A stretch of DNA of 64,000 nt from Gordionus sp. m RMFG-2023 (lineage: Eukaryota > Nematomorpha > Gordioida > Chordodea > Parachordodidae), in contig NC_088776.1 in the NCBI RefSeq assembly GCF_954871325.1, forward strand, positions 56,647,301 to 56,711,300, in the 5' to 3' direction. Position 1 is the stretch's first letter. The number at the start of each line of letters is the position of its first letter. Position numbers and translations under genes: made by a program. The notes beneath the pieces were generated by a model, which was given only the letters and a program-made list of their open reading frames with translations, ran no database searches and was not told where the DNA came from. This document shows, piece by piece, positions 1-13,169 of this stretch.

Positions 1-2189
1 CTTGAACAAATTCTATCTCACAAACACAGTGTTCATACCAGTAGTTACAAACACCTAGAGCATATTCGATAGGAAATGAGATCATTATTATTACCAAAAC
101 CAAAGGCAAATAAAGATTTCGGATTTTTTACGAATTCACTCCTCTCTAGGGTGATATGTCTAACTTTTTTTTAAGTTCTTTTTAATGTTTTTTATATAAA
201 ATTTGTATATATTTATTTTTCAGATAATTTTTAATCTATTTGATTGGATGAAATATAATTAATAATTTATATTACTTTATAATTGAATATGTCTAGTAAT
301 ATAATTTATATAACCTGTTTAAATCATGAGGAAATGAATCTCAACTCAATGGAGTTTATGTATATATACATAATATATGCCTAAGCATTTGCAGTTTACC
401 TTGACATTTGTAGTATACCTAGGCTATTACAGTTTAGTTACGCTTAAAAATATAATAATTATATTTGTTTTGTTTGTGATAATATGGATTCCATTCATTC
501 AAATAAGTGACACGGGTCACTATCACTTATATAGTATAATAAATCTATCTTTTAAATAGCCTGTTTTTGTTATACTATATCTTTGGAATGGTGGGATCGG
601 AAATTTAGCTACTTATGTGTAATTGCCATCATGAAAAAGTCGTTTGAAAATATTCTATCTTTGATTAGATTTAGTTTATCTTAAAATTATATAGATTGAG
701 TCCAAGTGTGATTTTTCTTAATTCATATTATAGTTTTACTAGATTTATAATTTAAGAACTAGGTCGAAATACATAATTCAGTGATTGCCATCCCATCGAC
801 TAATGTATGTATATATGCAAGAGTATTATTAATATTATACACTATATATATCAAAAGGGTATGTTTAAAAGTGCATTTCATATAATACAAATATTTGTTT
901 GTTTTAAAATTTATTTTGGGAAATAATTTTTAGTAATTTGAGTATGTAGGTGGACTAGACTCATCATGAAAGTCAAATTCTTAAATCATCAATTAATAAT
1001 ATTTGATTTATTCATATCAGTGACCCCCCCCCCCAACCCCATGGATATGATTAGGAAAAGTTTTCATTTTCATAATACTTTTATATTTTCTAATAAAAGA
1101 ATCTCAGAAATTTCTTGTATTAAAAATTAGTTCACGAAGAAATCAATCTTAAAAATCTAGGAATAAACTATACAATACTAATAAACACTATTTTATAAAC
1201 AAATTTTCTCAAAAATTTGCAAATTTCCTTTTTTTCTTCTTTCTTTTTTTTTTTATTACATTCTTTTTCTCTAAAATTAATTTCAAAACTTCTGTGATGT
1301 CCGGCCCTTAAAAATAATTTGTCCAATATATCCCGGGAGAATTTTTCTGGCTTTCTGTTCGGATTGCTTAGACTTCTATTTAACTTCTATTTAAAATTAC
1401 TAAAAATTATTTAGTTTAAATTGAATATTATTTAATTTGAATCGCAATTTTAGAATGTTTAAATTAAATATAAATTAATTGCCGTTTAAATTATTGCCAA
1501 TTTTAAAAAAAAACAATACAGAACTCCGTTTTAAACTTATTTATTGGAAGTTTTTAGGACATATAGGCATAACTACAGTTGGGATTACTATATTTTTATC
1601 CAGCTAAATAGAGTTTTCGTAAAACCTATCACCTTGGCCTTGGGGTTTTCTTAAATTTATAGCCACCCAAGAAACTAATATAAATTAAAACGCCTTAATG
1701 TTAACGAATTTTTTTTCCCCACGCGTCGTTAAATTGAGAAAAATAAACCGACATTTAGCCATTGTCCAACTATACTCATTACCTCTTACATAACCATAGC
1801 CCCTTAACAATTTATAAAATAAACTTAAAAATAAAATATATCAAAGCCCACAATTGGACGAGCAATATTCAAACATGGTGCAACATGAAGTCTGATTTTT
1901 TAAAAAATCTAGAAGAAGATTAAATGGCACTTATTTTTACATTTGTTTATATTTATATTTATATATATATTATATATTATATATAATATATATATAATCT
2001 TTATCTGATATGTATCATTATTATGATCTGAAACTTGTATACGTTTTATATGAAAATTTTAAAAATTTCTAAAATTTGTTCATTAATTTCCGTTATCAAA
2101 ATTAAAATTACTTTTTAAACACATCGTTTGCATCATTTTTTTTCCATCAATTGATTAAAACGTAATATTTTTTTCTTTGTTAAATAGGA
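1..2189. other. AT-rich non-coding DNA, no gene seen
   Basis: No exon-like stretch with coding character and splice signals could be found. The short open frames are AT-driven and encode Ile/Phe/Tyr/Leu-rich strings. A C-run lies near 1024-1034 and a TA-rich palindromic stretch near 1950-2000. Confidence 0.6.
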
Positions 2190-2366
2190 GAAAAGATTTT
2201 AGCCAAAATGTTATAACCTAAGCCTGGAAATTTTGGCAACATGTCCATACTTTTTTCCACCTGTGGGCAAAATCTAGTGGTTTGGATAACTTACTTTGGT
2301 CTAAAATCTTGAGGGAGCCCTTTTTTAAAAAATAGGCTAAACTAACCGAGCCGGTTAGCAACACTA
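2190..2366. repeat. hAT-like MITE family M1, copy lacking its left end
   Basis: The right end reads GGTTAGCAACACTA, matching the family end GTTTAACAACACTA. The interior keeps the family signature (TTTAGCCAAAAT near the left, a central AAGCCTGGA...TTTTGG block, and AAAATCTTGAGG on the right). The left terminal repeat is missing or decayed. Confidence 0.65.
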
Positions 2367-2984
2367 GTTAAATATATTTCTAAAAGTATATCCAATATTC
2401 CATAATTTCCTCTTCATTAAGAAAAGTTAGTAGAGTAAAGTGTGCGACATAAAATTATTGGATAATCGGATAATAATTTATTTGAAAAATGGGAAAACCA
2501 GGATAGGACACAAAAATAACGCCCGACAAAAAATACATCTAGGTGATGGAAATGGAAATATCCTAATAATAAAAAAATATATTAATACATAGTAAATATG
2601 GGGATAATTTTTAGTTAGGAATTAAGAGTTCTAATTAAAAGAATATATATATTATTTTTCTTCATTATTATTTAAATAATGGTACTGTGACAAACAATGG
2701 AAGTGATAGTATTATTTAACATTTATGTTTTTTTTAAACACTTTTTATTGTATTAAAAGCTATTTGCTAAATTAGGTCGAATCAATGTTCCAGGATGGTC
2801 GAATCGAGCTTATTCAAGAAATTTCAGGGATAATGTGATTATTTCAATTACTATGATAGACTGGGACAAGGTTTAACAAAAATATTCAAATGAGCACCTG
2901 ATTCGCCCAAGATTTTAAGCAAAAATTTTTTGAAGATCAAAAAAAATTGACAAAGAAGTATTTTTGAGAAAAATGAAAAATGTC

Positions 2985-3165
2985 CGTTAGATTTTTAAAA
3001 ACGGTTAACCCTATTTTATCTAATAATATTACTTAAGCCGATTTTACTTATCGATAGTAGAATGGTTTGATCATCTATTAACCAAATCTCGAAGCTTGCT
3101 TCACTTTTTTGGCTTAATTTTTGGATTGGTCATTTTTGAAAATCGAGCCGTTTAACAACACACTA
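2985..3165. repeat. hAT-like MITE family M1, decayed copy
   Basis: AAAACGGTTAACC on the left and GAGCCGTTTAACAACAC on the right form the family's inverted ends. The middle carries the shared CATCTATTAACCAAATCTCGA block seen in the copies near 24.4 and 46.8 kb. Confidence 0.65.
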
Positions 3166-3940
3166 AAAAAAAAATCTTCACATTTTTTGATCTTCAAAAG
3201 GGCATGGATCTTTAAAGATTATTGAATTTTGAGCAAATGTTGAACACTAGACTGGGGACATGTAGACCTTTAGAAATAATTTTGGCTCAAAATACAATTA
3301 TTTACAAGTTTTCCGTCTCATGATAACTTTTTTGAAAGAAAAAAGTTAGAATTTTAAAAAAATACCGTGAGCTTCAGGCCTGGCCATTAAAATGTTTTGT
3401 CCAAGCTGCTCGGCTTGGTTTGAAAATCTAGGCTATGCTTTTGGGCGGGCAGCACCGACTTCAACCTCGTAAAATAAAGGGTGTTATACTCGATTACGAC
3501 GAAAATAAATTCCATAGTAAAACTTGGCATGGATATTAGTGGAATCAATTTAATTTGCGCGTTCAAATTGATGGAAAATGACATTCATAATATCTCTTTT
3601 TTTAAACAAAGAAGCTCTGTATTAGCATTCCCCTAGTTCGATTAGAAAGCTTTGCCCATTATCCTTTTATCATTTTTTTATCTATTATCTTATCCAATTT
3701 AAAACATAATTCCTTACTTACTATCGACTGGGAATCCTTTTGCTAATGTAAAAAAATAAAATTTGATCAAACTGAGTTTATCCATACCTCACCTCACTCT
3801 AGAGACTTCATTAATACAACTGTTCAGTGGCAGTGTTTCGTCCATTTGAATTCCTTGCCAACCCCTCCAGTTGTTACCTTGTTACGTTTGAAAATTCCTA
3901 ACAAATTTAATTGGTAATGTTTTGGCATCTTAACTTACTC

Positions 3941-4577
3941 TAGAGGGGCCGGGCTATTTGAAGCCCGGCGCAACCCGAGCCTTAGGCTCGGACATAAAAG
4001 ATTTTTTGGGCTTAGGCTCGGGTCAGGCTTTAAGATGTGCCCGAATCGAAACCAGACCCGACAAATAAATATTAATAATAACAAATATCCTAATTAATAT
4101 AAATAACTTCTTTTTTCACCAAAATGTCAATCAGAATAACTGATATAGATATGTTTTTTTTTAAAATATATTTACTATTATATTTTTTAGAAAATTTTTT
4201 CTCTATACAAACAATTATATCATCTTTTTTTCAACATCGTTATTTGTAGTTAATCACAATAATTTTTCAGATTTGATTGCATTTTAACTTTACTTTTCAT
4301 ATTTAAACTGAATAAAATTTATATATAACAAATTAGATAAAATGCGACTTTATATGAATATACTGATTAGATTATGGGAATTAAATATACTTTTATTTAA
4401 GGGCAATGTGTCAATAAATACGAATAATTTTCCATCGTTTCTTATATATTATAATAAATAAACTCAAATTATAGAAATTTTTTTCTAAAAATGTGTGCTC
4501 GGGCTGGGGTCGGGCGCAGACAAAGAAAAATTTGAAAATTCGGGTTTGTGCCGAAAAAATCACTTTGCGAACCTCCA
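3941..4577. mobile_element. Non-autonomous hAT-like element with GC-rich ends
   Basis: Both ends hold GGGC-rich direct and inverted blocks (GGGCCGGGC, GGCTCGGACATAAAAG, GGGCTGGGGTCGGGC) around a very AT-rich core. The left end TAGAGGGGCC and the right end ending CCTCCA fit the hAT terminal rule YARNG. The flanks ACTTACTC and ACCTATTC agree at 6 of 8 positions, consistent with an old 8-bp target duplication. There is no coding capacity. It resembles the element at 22023-22439, whose target duplication is perfect. Confidence 0.6.
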
Positions 4578-4694
4578 ACCTATTCCTTCTTTAGAAGATA
4601 TAGAAAAGTAAGTTATTTTCTTTGGAAACGCGACTAGCTCATATGATTGTAAAAACAAGAAACAGAATTTTGAACCAAAAACTAACTATGATAT

Positions 4695-5390
4695 CACGTC
4701 CTAGAGCGTTAAGTTAGTCAAACATCTCGACGCTTTATCTCAGAAATTCATGTCAGTAATTAGTGCGTATTATATATTTCTTTACCTTCAACCCGTTTGG
4801 TAGATAGTTTAAAGGAAAACAATTTTAGCGATAAAAAAATTGGCAATCATGCTTGAAGCAAAATTATAGAAGCAATGAACAATATGTAATGCACGATTAG
4901 TTTTTAATAGTTTTTCGATCATTTTTTAGCCGATAAATACCAGTTGTAAGCGAAATATAAATTATGGCAAATTTTAGGCTGAATTCCTAAACAGGTATAT
5001 TTTAAATTATCAAAAATCAATTTGGTCTAAAAACATTAGGATTTATCTTTTCCCGATTTAAGATATTTTTGAAACTTATGATTCTATGATCTTTTCTAGA
5101 TGTTTAATTTATTTTCTTGTAAATTTGTTTAATAAATATAGAAAGTAATTTAAATTTCATTATATTTTAAATATATTTTCAAAAATTTGATATAAACAGA
5201 TATTAAAACGCAGTCCTAAGTATGAAGTTTGTCAAACATTTGAAAGCACTCTTCTAAAGTCTATGAGTAAATTAGTTTAATCTTCAATCCGCTCGATAGA
5301 CAGTATAAATAAATAGGTAATTAGTTATACACGAAAATTTTTAAAAATGTTACCAAGATTCAAGATAGAACAAAGAATCTAGAAGCATAA
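4695..5390. repeat. Diverged direct duplication, about 500 bp apart
   Basis: A block near 4695-4840 (TCCTAGAGCG, TAGTCAAACATC, CTTCAACCCG, GGTAGATAGT) recurs in the same order and spacing near 5212-5320 (TCCTAAGTAT, TGTCAAACATTT, CTTCAATCCG, CGATAGACAGT). No reading frame is conserved, so this is an old non-coding duplication. Confidence 0.4.
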
Positions 5391-5540
5391 AGGCAACCAA
5401 AAAAAAAATTAAATAAACTAAATATCTAAAATAAGTTTTATCATTATTAACATTAAAAATATTATTTACCAGGATTATAGCAGCTTTTTATTTGAGTCTT
5501 GCTTTTATAAAAAATAAATTAATTAATAAAAATTAATAAA

Positions 5541-5620
5541 TACGTAACGATGACATGACGTAGCAATGACATGACGTCACAATGACGTAGTGAGGACATC
5601 GGAAAAATATAATATAGATT
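5541..5620. repeat. Dispersed repeat with internal GATGACATGACGTAGC units (copy 1)
   Basis: The segment starts at TACGTAACGATGACATGACG and ends in TGAGGACATCGGAAAAATAT. It contains about two 16-bp units GATGACATGACGTAGC. The same sequence, with three units, lies in the same orientation at 15146-15240. GC-containing tandem units stand out from the AT-rich surroundings. Family unknown. Confidence 0.7.
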
Positions 5621-6185
5621 TATAAAAAATCCTATCATCTTTCAAAATATGAGACTTAATGTAGTTGTAGCTTTGCTACACAATAAAATTGGTAAAGTAG
5701 ATTTTTTTTTTAAAAAGGAAATATGAAAAACGTGATAGGTTATTTGCATATAATTTAAAATTTATTTAAAAAATATATAAATAATCGATTAATGTTATAG
5801 ATCAAAATATTAAAAGCATAAAAATAGTTATATTTTAAATTTTAAGAATTGTAAAATTAAAATAAAATAAAAAAATTTAAAAATAAATTTCATTTTTTTC
5901 ATGGGAGGGGAGGGGTGTTTAACCTCCCCCCCCCCAGACTTCGCCATTGGGATAAACACTAAAATTTATATTCAATCTAGCAATTTAAAACATAATTTGT
6001 TTCAATAAATATTTTTCATTGATGATAAATAGACTAAAGTTTATAATTAAATAATTTTTATATGATTTTTCTATAAATATAATAAAGCGCCACCTTGTGG
6101 ATTGATTATTATCGAATTAATTTTAAAATGATATTTATTTTAAATCTAAATATAGGCGTAGCCAATATTAAAGGGTGGGATTTAA

Positions 6186-6954
6186 GGGCATGGCTAAAAT
6201 ACGCGTCCCCGGAAACTACGCATCCCTACGCGTCCCCGGTCAAACGAGTTTAATTTATATAATATTAATAAAAAATCTTATTTAGCTTTATAAGATGAGT
6301 TAAAAAATATTTTTTATGATTTAAAAAAAAAATGATAACTTAGTAAAATTTTCAAAAAAATTATTATTTTACCTGAAAAAACTACGCGTCCCTACGCGTC
6401 CCCGGTCAAGATACAAATTTTTAAAAAAAATAAAAGCAGATTCATATTTAGCTAATTATGGATAAATGTTATTTTTTATTTTAAAAAAAAGTGGTAACTC
6501 AGTAAAATTTTTAAAATACTAATTTTTTACATAAAAAAAACCACGCGTCCCAGGTCAAGATACATTTTTTTAAAAAAAAATAAAAGCAGATTGATATTTA
6601 GCTCATTAAATGGATATAGAAAATGTTTTTTTTATTTTAAAAAAAGTGGTAACTTAGTAAAATTATGGAAAAACAATATGAATCTGCTTTTATTTTTTTA
6701 AAAAAATTGTATCTTGACCGGGGACGCGTATGGACGCGTAGTTTTTTCATGTAAAAAAAATAATTTTTTAAAAATTTTACTAAGTTATCATTTTTTTTTT
6801 AAATCATAAAAAATTTTTTTTAACTCATCTTATAAAGCTAAATAAGATTTTTTATTAATATTATATAAATTAAACTCGTTTGACCAAGGACGCGTAGGGA
6901 CGCGTAGTGTCCGGGGACGCGTAGTGTCTGGGGACGCGTATTTTAGTCATGCCC
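6186..6954. mobile_element. 769-bp foldback DNA transposon with perfect 8-bp target duplication
   Basis: The ends are GGGCATGGCTAAAATACGCG and CGCGTATTTTAGTCATGCCC, an inverted repeat that continues inward for most of the element: the stretch from about 6210 to 6420 is repeated in reverse from about 6720 to 6930. GGATTTAA flanks both sides (6178-6185 and 6955-6962). ACGCGTCCCCGG motifs recur inside. No transposase frame exists, so it was mobilised in trans. The 8-bp duplication fits hAT or a similar superfamily, but the ends do not follow the usual hAT rule, so the class is open. Confidence 0.85.
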
Positions 6955-6962
6955 GGATTTAA

Positions 6963-8881
6963 TCAATTTATGGGGAGCTTCATCCCCAGACCCGCTTTTA
7001 TCCGACCTCCGACTGGCTTTCCTTAGGCTAATATATAGCTAGAAATTATTTTTATAGGTTGGGAAGATTATTTTTAATAAAGCAACTGTTGTGGTAATGT
7101 AACTCAAATTTGAATATTTATTGTACTTGAATTTTTAAATTATATATTTGATTATTATTGTTAAGGGAATTTTTAGATTTAATATTTAGTTTTTATATAT
7201 TTTTTTTATGAATATATTTGAATATTTAGTTTTTTTTTTATATTTGAATGTTTATAATGTAATATTAAATTATTATAAAATTGTTATGAATTTCGAATTT
7301 TTTAATTTGTCAATATTAATTCTTATTGCAAAAAAAAGAAAATATATAAAAACCCAAACATTTATAAAAAAAAACATTATTATAAAATTTGGTAATTACA
7401 TGCTATTTGGAAATTATTAATAAAGTTGACAAATTTTGCGTTTTTAAAAAACTTAATAAAATGATTTTAAATTGTGTTTTTGGAAATTATTAATAAAGTT
7501 GTCAAATTTTGCGTTTCTAAAGAATTTTAAAATTATTTCTAAATAGCTATAATTTAATTATTTAATTTAATTTATATTTTTCTCCTATTTCTAGATATCA
7601 CTTCTACAGTACATTATCACCTTTACACTTCCACTAATCTCTACAAATTTTCCCGGAATCCCTACCATTTCCCCTTAAACACTATAATATATATATTATC
7701 GATAAACACAGGGATTTCTCACCCCCCCCCCCCCACCCACGTTAGCTACGCGACAACAACTATCATTATTTAAAATGTATTCGTATATTATCACCTATAA
7801 AAATAATCAGATACCATTTTTATTATTAAATAATGGTTATAAAATTAGTGTTTGATCATAGTTAGATCGAGATTCATCAATAATAACTAATAAAAATTAT
7901 GTTAATATTCAATTCAATATTAATCTATATTTTACTTGAATCAAATTCTCATATTTTCATGGAATCGTTATCTCATAGCATCATTACTTAAGATAAATAT
8001 TTATAGCATTATAAATATAGAATGTACCTTCATCAATTTTTTTCAAATTTATTATAATCTCCTCTTTCGATATATTTTCATGATCGATCTATACTAAATA
8101 TTTATAATTTCCTATTTACCCTGAATCAATTTTCTTAAGGATGATCTTGGTACAAAATTAAATATTTATAGATGATATATTTATTAATTTATAGAATTAC
8201 TTTTTTTCATTTTCATTCATTTCGAGGTGTTTTTGGATGTTCATAATATTTCAATGGGAAATAAAACAATATTGTGGGATAATTTTATTTTTATGTTTTT
8301 TTTTAATTTATCACTTACTTTAATTAATAATTTTATAATATAATTTTGCTTTTATTAGGAAATAAATAAGTTAAATTTAAAAATTTTGAGGACACATTAA
8401 TAGTAGCTTTATAAAATCCATTTTTTTTCTTAATATTTGAATTTGGCTTATATTTCATTTCTTAATTAATATTTTTGGTGTATCACTTTTTTAATGCTTT
8501 TTCCCAGAAAAATATGGAAGATCATCATTATATCCGGAAAATTTGAATAAAATTATTTTTATATAATAAAAATTTATAACTGTACTTCGAGTAAAGTGGC
8601 TAAAAATTGGCTCGCCTTTGTCTGCCAATTAAACCTTTGAAACTCGCACCGACCACCATTAGTTCTGTCGGTACACAGGTCTAAATGTAAATAATAATAT
8701 ATAGTAACCTAAAATTTTGGAAATAATCATATAGGAACATTGACCTATGTGACATAAAAATAATCACTCGAATTGATTATTTAAGTAAGTTCCTTTATAA
8801 GCAAGGAATAGATGCGACCCCCCGGCTTTTTCTCCAAAGAATGAATAATGTCTAAGTATATAAAAGTTTTTAAGAGTCTTT
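6963..8881. other. AT-rich non-coding DNA, no gene seen
   Basis: A short direct repeat sits at about 7405-7455 and 7478-7520 (GGAAATTATTAATAAAGTTG then CAAATTTTGCGTTT). A C-run at about 7723-7735 is followed by CGTTAGCTACGCG. The open frame at 7208-7420 is AT-driven and not credible as a gene. Confidence 0.55.
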
Positions 8882-8942
8882 TTTTCTTTCTTTCTTTCTT
8901 TCTTTCTTTCTTTTCTTTCTTTCTTTCTTTCTATCTATCTAT
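8882..8942. repeat. (TTTC)n microsatellite ending in (TATC)n
   Basis: About thirteen CTTT units interrupted once, followed by CTATCTATCTAT. Confidence 0.97.
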
Positions 8943-11560
8943 AGTTAACCTCCAAAGGGACAGAAAACTAAATTAACATTTAAGGTAAATTATATCTGTT
9001 ATAGTTAACTTTATTTAAAAAATATAATCCGATTCAACTCTAGTTAACAAATATTTATTATATTCATAATCGTAGCCAGGGATGGGGACAAGGGGAAATT
9101 CACCGCCCCCTTCAAAAATTTATCAATATTTGTGAATATCATTTTATGCTAAATAAAAATATCCTCCTTAGTCCTCTTTTATTTCTAATCCCGCAAAAAT
9201 GTATGCATTTATCTTAAACAATAATGAAATAAAGAATGTGAAAGTTAATATTTTTTTAAACTAAAACTATTGATTATAATTTATACTTTTTTTGGAAAAA
9301 AGTATTTATATAAAAAAAAGCGAAACCAAAAATGTTTTTTAAGAAATAAAATATTAGCCAAAGATAAGTTTTAAGACACAAAAGTAAAATATATTAAAAT
9401 TACTTTTAATATATCTATACTAAATAATATAATATATAAATATAATTTTTTAAAGTGAGTAACTTTAATTTATTTATCTTAATCAAAGTAAAAAATAATT
9501 ATGAAATTATTGATAAAATTAAATTATAAATTAAATAAATAAATAAATTAATGCACAACAGTATATTATGTGTCTTAGATTTACAGTATATCTAATTTTA
9601 TCTATGATCGTATGGCAATCAAATAATTTTTACCAATAGTTATAAATTTACAGAGGACTATAAAATATTGATAAGGGTATCAGAAAATATCTTTTAAAGA
9701 ATGTAAATGAAAAAAATAATTCTATATTTCAGTAGCGTCAGTGTCTAATAAGATACATCAATTGGGATGAATAATATTTTTTTTTTAAACAAATAGATGG
9801 CGTTAAAGAATTGAACACAAATTGTTGCTTATGTTTATTATTAAGACTAGTAAAGTTTGTTCAAATATTAACTGTAATATATTCTATATTGTCAAATATA
9901 TCTGTAAAAATGGAATTTTAGCTAATATTTTCTAAATTCTATATAATATCAATCAACTATATGTCTACTTACCTTTTATAATAAAATTTCTTAAACTTGT
10001 TTGGAATAAATTATTACCATGCTTTTGTATTAATGTGTATATACATATATGTAATTTATTATATTTGATATAAAATAATAAAAATATATTTCCTATTTGT
10101 TTCACGCATCTCTTAACCAATTATAATTTTTTTTAAATTAAAATTAAGCTCCTATATTGTAAAAATATTTTCTGACTATATATACATTAGGAAAACCCGG
10201 CCGAAAGCCGAGAATGGGGTCTGGGTTAGCCCCTATAAATTTTTTAATACCCCCCACCCTTTAAGAAAATTCTGGCTACTCCTATGATTCTATGCATAGC
10301 ATAATCTTACAGGTATACAGGTATAGAAAAACTATTATACTAATATCCATTAAATATTAAATTAAACATATGACATTTTTTACCAATATAAATTGAATAA
10401 CATTTTTTATTTACTACTTAAAAAGGGAATATCATAAGGTATTTTTATGCTAGATGTATCATTCTTTTTAATGCTATGTTATTTATTATAAATATTGAAA
10501 ATCTCATTATTATATTTGTAATATTATTTTTAATCTATGTAATGTAATAAAATAATACAAAAAAAAATTTTGCTATCAAGATTGTTTCACATTATTAATT
10601 TTTAACACAAGAAAATATTTAATACAGTGAAATTATTTTTTTTGAAATGGACGAAAATTCATCTTAAAATAATATTTTTAATATAGTATCTAAAAAAATA
10701 TTAAAACAAAAAAAAATTTTATTTTTATAAAATAATCCGCCAACTTGCGGATTAAATATTATAAAATTTATTTTTATATTTTAATTATTTTAAATTCAGA
10801 ATATATTATACATTAATCACAGTTTCAAACTCAACCCTTTTAAAATACAATAATTATCTAATAACAACTCAAGAAGAAATTTAACTTGAATTGAAACTTA
10901 AAGATACTACTTGGATGCTTGTTTATTTCATTAATCATTTCTTAATATTCACTTTATGTTTTATTGATATATTGAGAGGAAGTCTTAATCATTGTCTATC
11001 TAATATTTAGAGTACAATATTATTTCAAATAATTTGCAATTTTTCAATAATAAATCAAGATTAAGAAACTGGATATACAGTGAAAATTTTACTGATCAAA
11101 AACATAAACGTTATTAATTGTATACAATTTCTTTATTTTTTATTTTTTTTTTGATACTAATGTCATTTATTTTTTAAATTAAAAATATATATAGAAATAA
11201 AATTAATATCAAATATAAAATAAAATAAAACAATATTATATAAAAACGGAGGGACTACAAGTTCCCAAAAAACATGAGTAATTATATTTTAAAATAGTGA
11301 TTTGAAGGTTTTGTTTTAAAAAATAGAATTCTTTTGGTTCTTATGTAAGGGCTCTTGTCTTATCCCTATATTTTTTAAGAACTTTAAAGTTCCGCTTGGC
11401 ATATGTCCAAGGGAAGAAATAACGATCGGTGTAAAAATATAATTTGTGAATTTGGAATATTTCATTGTTTTTTTTTCTCGACTATATCAACCGGATTAGA
11501 ATTTAAATTTTTTGGGAAAGAAGATACGCATGTGAAGTCCCAAATTAAGGATTTCCCTAA
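8943..11560. other. AT-rich non-coding DNA, no gene seen
   Basis: Nothing coding was seen. GTAGCCAGGGATGGGGACAAG at 9070 and the GCCCC/CCCCCACCC tract near 10230-10260 resemble fragments of one poly-C-associated repeat also seen near 5910, 6160 and 7730. Confidence 0.5.
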
Positions 11561-11563
11561 AGA

Positions 11564-11910
11564 CTAAAGCACGGAAGTTAAGCCATCTGGTCTTAAGCCA
11601 TCATCTAATGATAAATTTGTAGGCTCCAGGATGTTTGGTATTCGGGCCCTGGTAAGAGAACGGCTAATAGCTAAATTAATTGCTGCATGCCTTGCATGCC
11701 TGTCTTGACTATATATACAATTTAGACCGTGTCTTTCTTTGGAGTCAACTAATATTTTACAATTGATGCATGTATGTGGTTGAACAATGTTACATCCAAG
11801 TTGATGGCCTATGGCAACTCTTAATTGTTCATCTGATAAGAGGTTACCTAGGTTACGACTTGTTAATGCTTCCAAACATTCATAACCACTAGTACAGTCA
11901 GCATTCTGTA
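11564..11910 (-). pseudogene. C-terminal fragment of a retrotransposon-type polyprotein
   Basis: On the minus strand an open frame of about 115 codons reads through a cysteine/histidine cluster: CINC, then HGLNC about 16 residues on, then HARHAAINLAI, and ends RPDGLTSVL. From memory of the family, the pattern (LR-A-GH-LG, C-x2-C, HGL-C, RH-A-N, EP-x-L-x-x-DG-RPDG) is the common C-terminal tail of invertebrate LINE-like polyproteins located after the reverse transcriptase. The upstream RT is absent here and no start methionine is expected, so this is a 5'-lost remnant, not a host gene. Confidence 0.65.
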
Positions 11911-12239
11911 ATATTATTTAATATGTATATGTGAATCAAGTATTCTACCACATGACAATTGGTATATATATTATATAATTGATTTGTATATGATATTTAT
12001 AACATTAATAATACTAGTAGATAGCCAGTCAAAAATGACGGGGAATGAGAACTTTCTTCTTATATTTATGCTAGATGTAACCTGTTATTTGAAAATTATA
12101 TCCAATTTTATTCTTTTTACCCCTTCCCCCCTTCAGGCCAGGTTCAATCCATTAAAACTAAGATTAAATTTGAGTAAGAATAAATTTAAAACTTTTACTT
12201 GATAATACCAATATGTTAACATTACTGATCATTTATACA

Positions 12240-13160
12240 TAATATTTAATATTTTAAAAAAATTCCCAGGTAAAGTACAAAGCCATAATAATTTTGAAAA
12301 ATTCATCCAAGCCGAAAGATCATAATAATTTTGGTAATTGTGAACTGAAATAAAACATTTAAATAATCATAATGAATTTACAATAAAAATCAGATTTTCA
12401 TGGGCCTTGGTTTTTTGATCAGGCCGAGCACAAGCCTGCTAAATAACTTGTTTAAGGCCAATGTCTGACCCATAGTTAATAATAAAAAAATTATCAAACG
12501 CCCAAGCTTATAATTTTCCCCAAGCCCAGCCCAATATAATTTATAAAAATATTTTCCAAGCCCAGTCCAACTCATAATAATTTTATAAAAATTTTTCTCA
12601 AGCCTGGCCAACCCATAGTAATTTTCAAATTTTTTTTCCCAAACCTGGAGATAGGGAAATCTCTAAAAACCATATCTATTTTTTATTCTATCTTAACCCA
12701 GCTCACCTCTTCATACCAAGGCCAACCCATTTAGACTGAGTGAATACTATTTTTTTGAATAAAAATAATATTTAAATTAGCTTTTACCTGAGGGCCATAT
12801 AAATATTCTGTGTTAAATATTACACCTATGCCTAATCAGGTCCACGCGCTTGGGAAAATTTTCTCAAACCTGCCAAAGACCGTAATAATTTTGGTAGTTG
12901 AGAACTGAAATAAAATATATTACAATGTATTTAAAAATACAATCAGAATATGAAAGTTGCATCTGCCTTGGTTTCTGATCAGGCCGGGCAATGTCTTCAT
13001 AAGAAATTTTCAAGCCAATTTTTAGCCCATATTTAAAATTAAAAAATTTTTTAAAAAATGTTTAGCAAGCTACGTCCAAGTTCTAATTAATTGTGAAAAA
13101 TATTTCCCAAGCCCAGACAAATTCAGAATAATTAATTTTTTCCTTGGATCCTGAAAAATA
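12240..13160. repeat. Duplicated array of AAGCCCAGCCCA / ATAATAATTTTATAAA units
   Basis: Units of about 50 bp built from a GC-rich core (CAAGCCCAGCCCAA) and an AT-rich spacer repeat at 12400-12640. A larger block with AATAATTTTGGTAATTG...CTTGG..TTTGATCAGGCCGAGC at 12323-12425 recurs about 560 bp downstream at 12883-12985. The result is a repeat nested in a direct duplication. No coding frame persists across copies. Confidence 0.6.
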
Positions 13161-13169
13161 GTAAGGGGT

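Noticed and set aside
377-559. 60-codon open frame near the left end
   Set aside because: Ile/Tyr/Phe/Leu-rich string driven by AT composition, with no splice signals or recognisable product.
7208-7420. 70-codon open frame
   Set aside because: Only AT-rich codons and Asn/Ile/Tyr/Phe/Lys residues; typical chance frame here.
11564-11875. Cys/His-rich minus-strand frame as a host zinc-finger gene
   Set aside because: Its motif order matches the C-terminal tail of LINE-like polyproteins and it has no upstream exon or start context.
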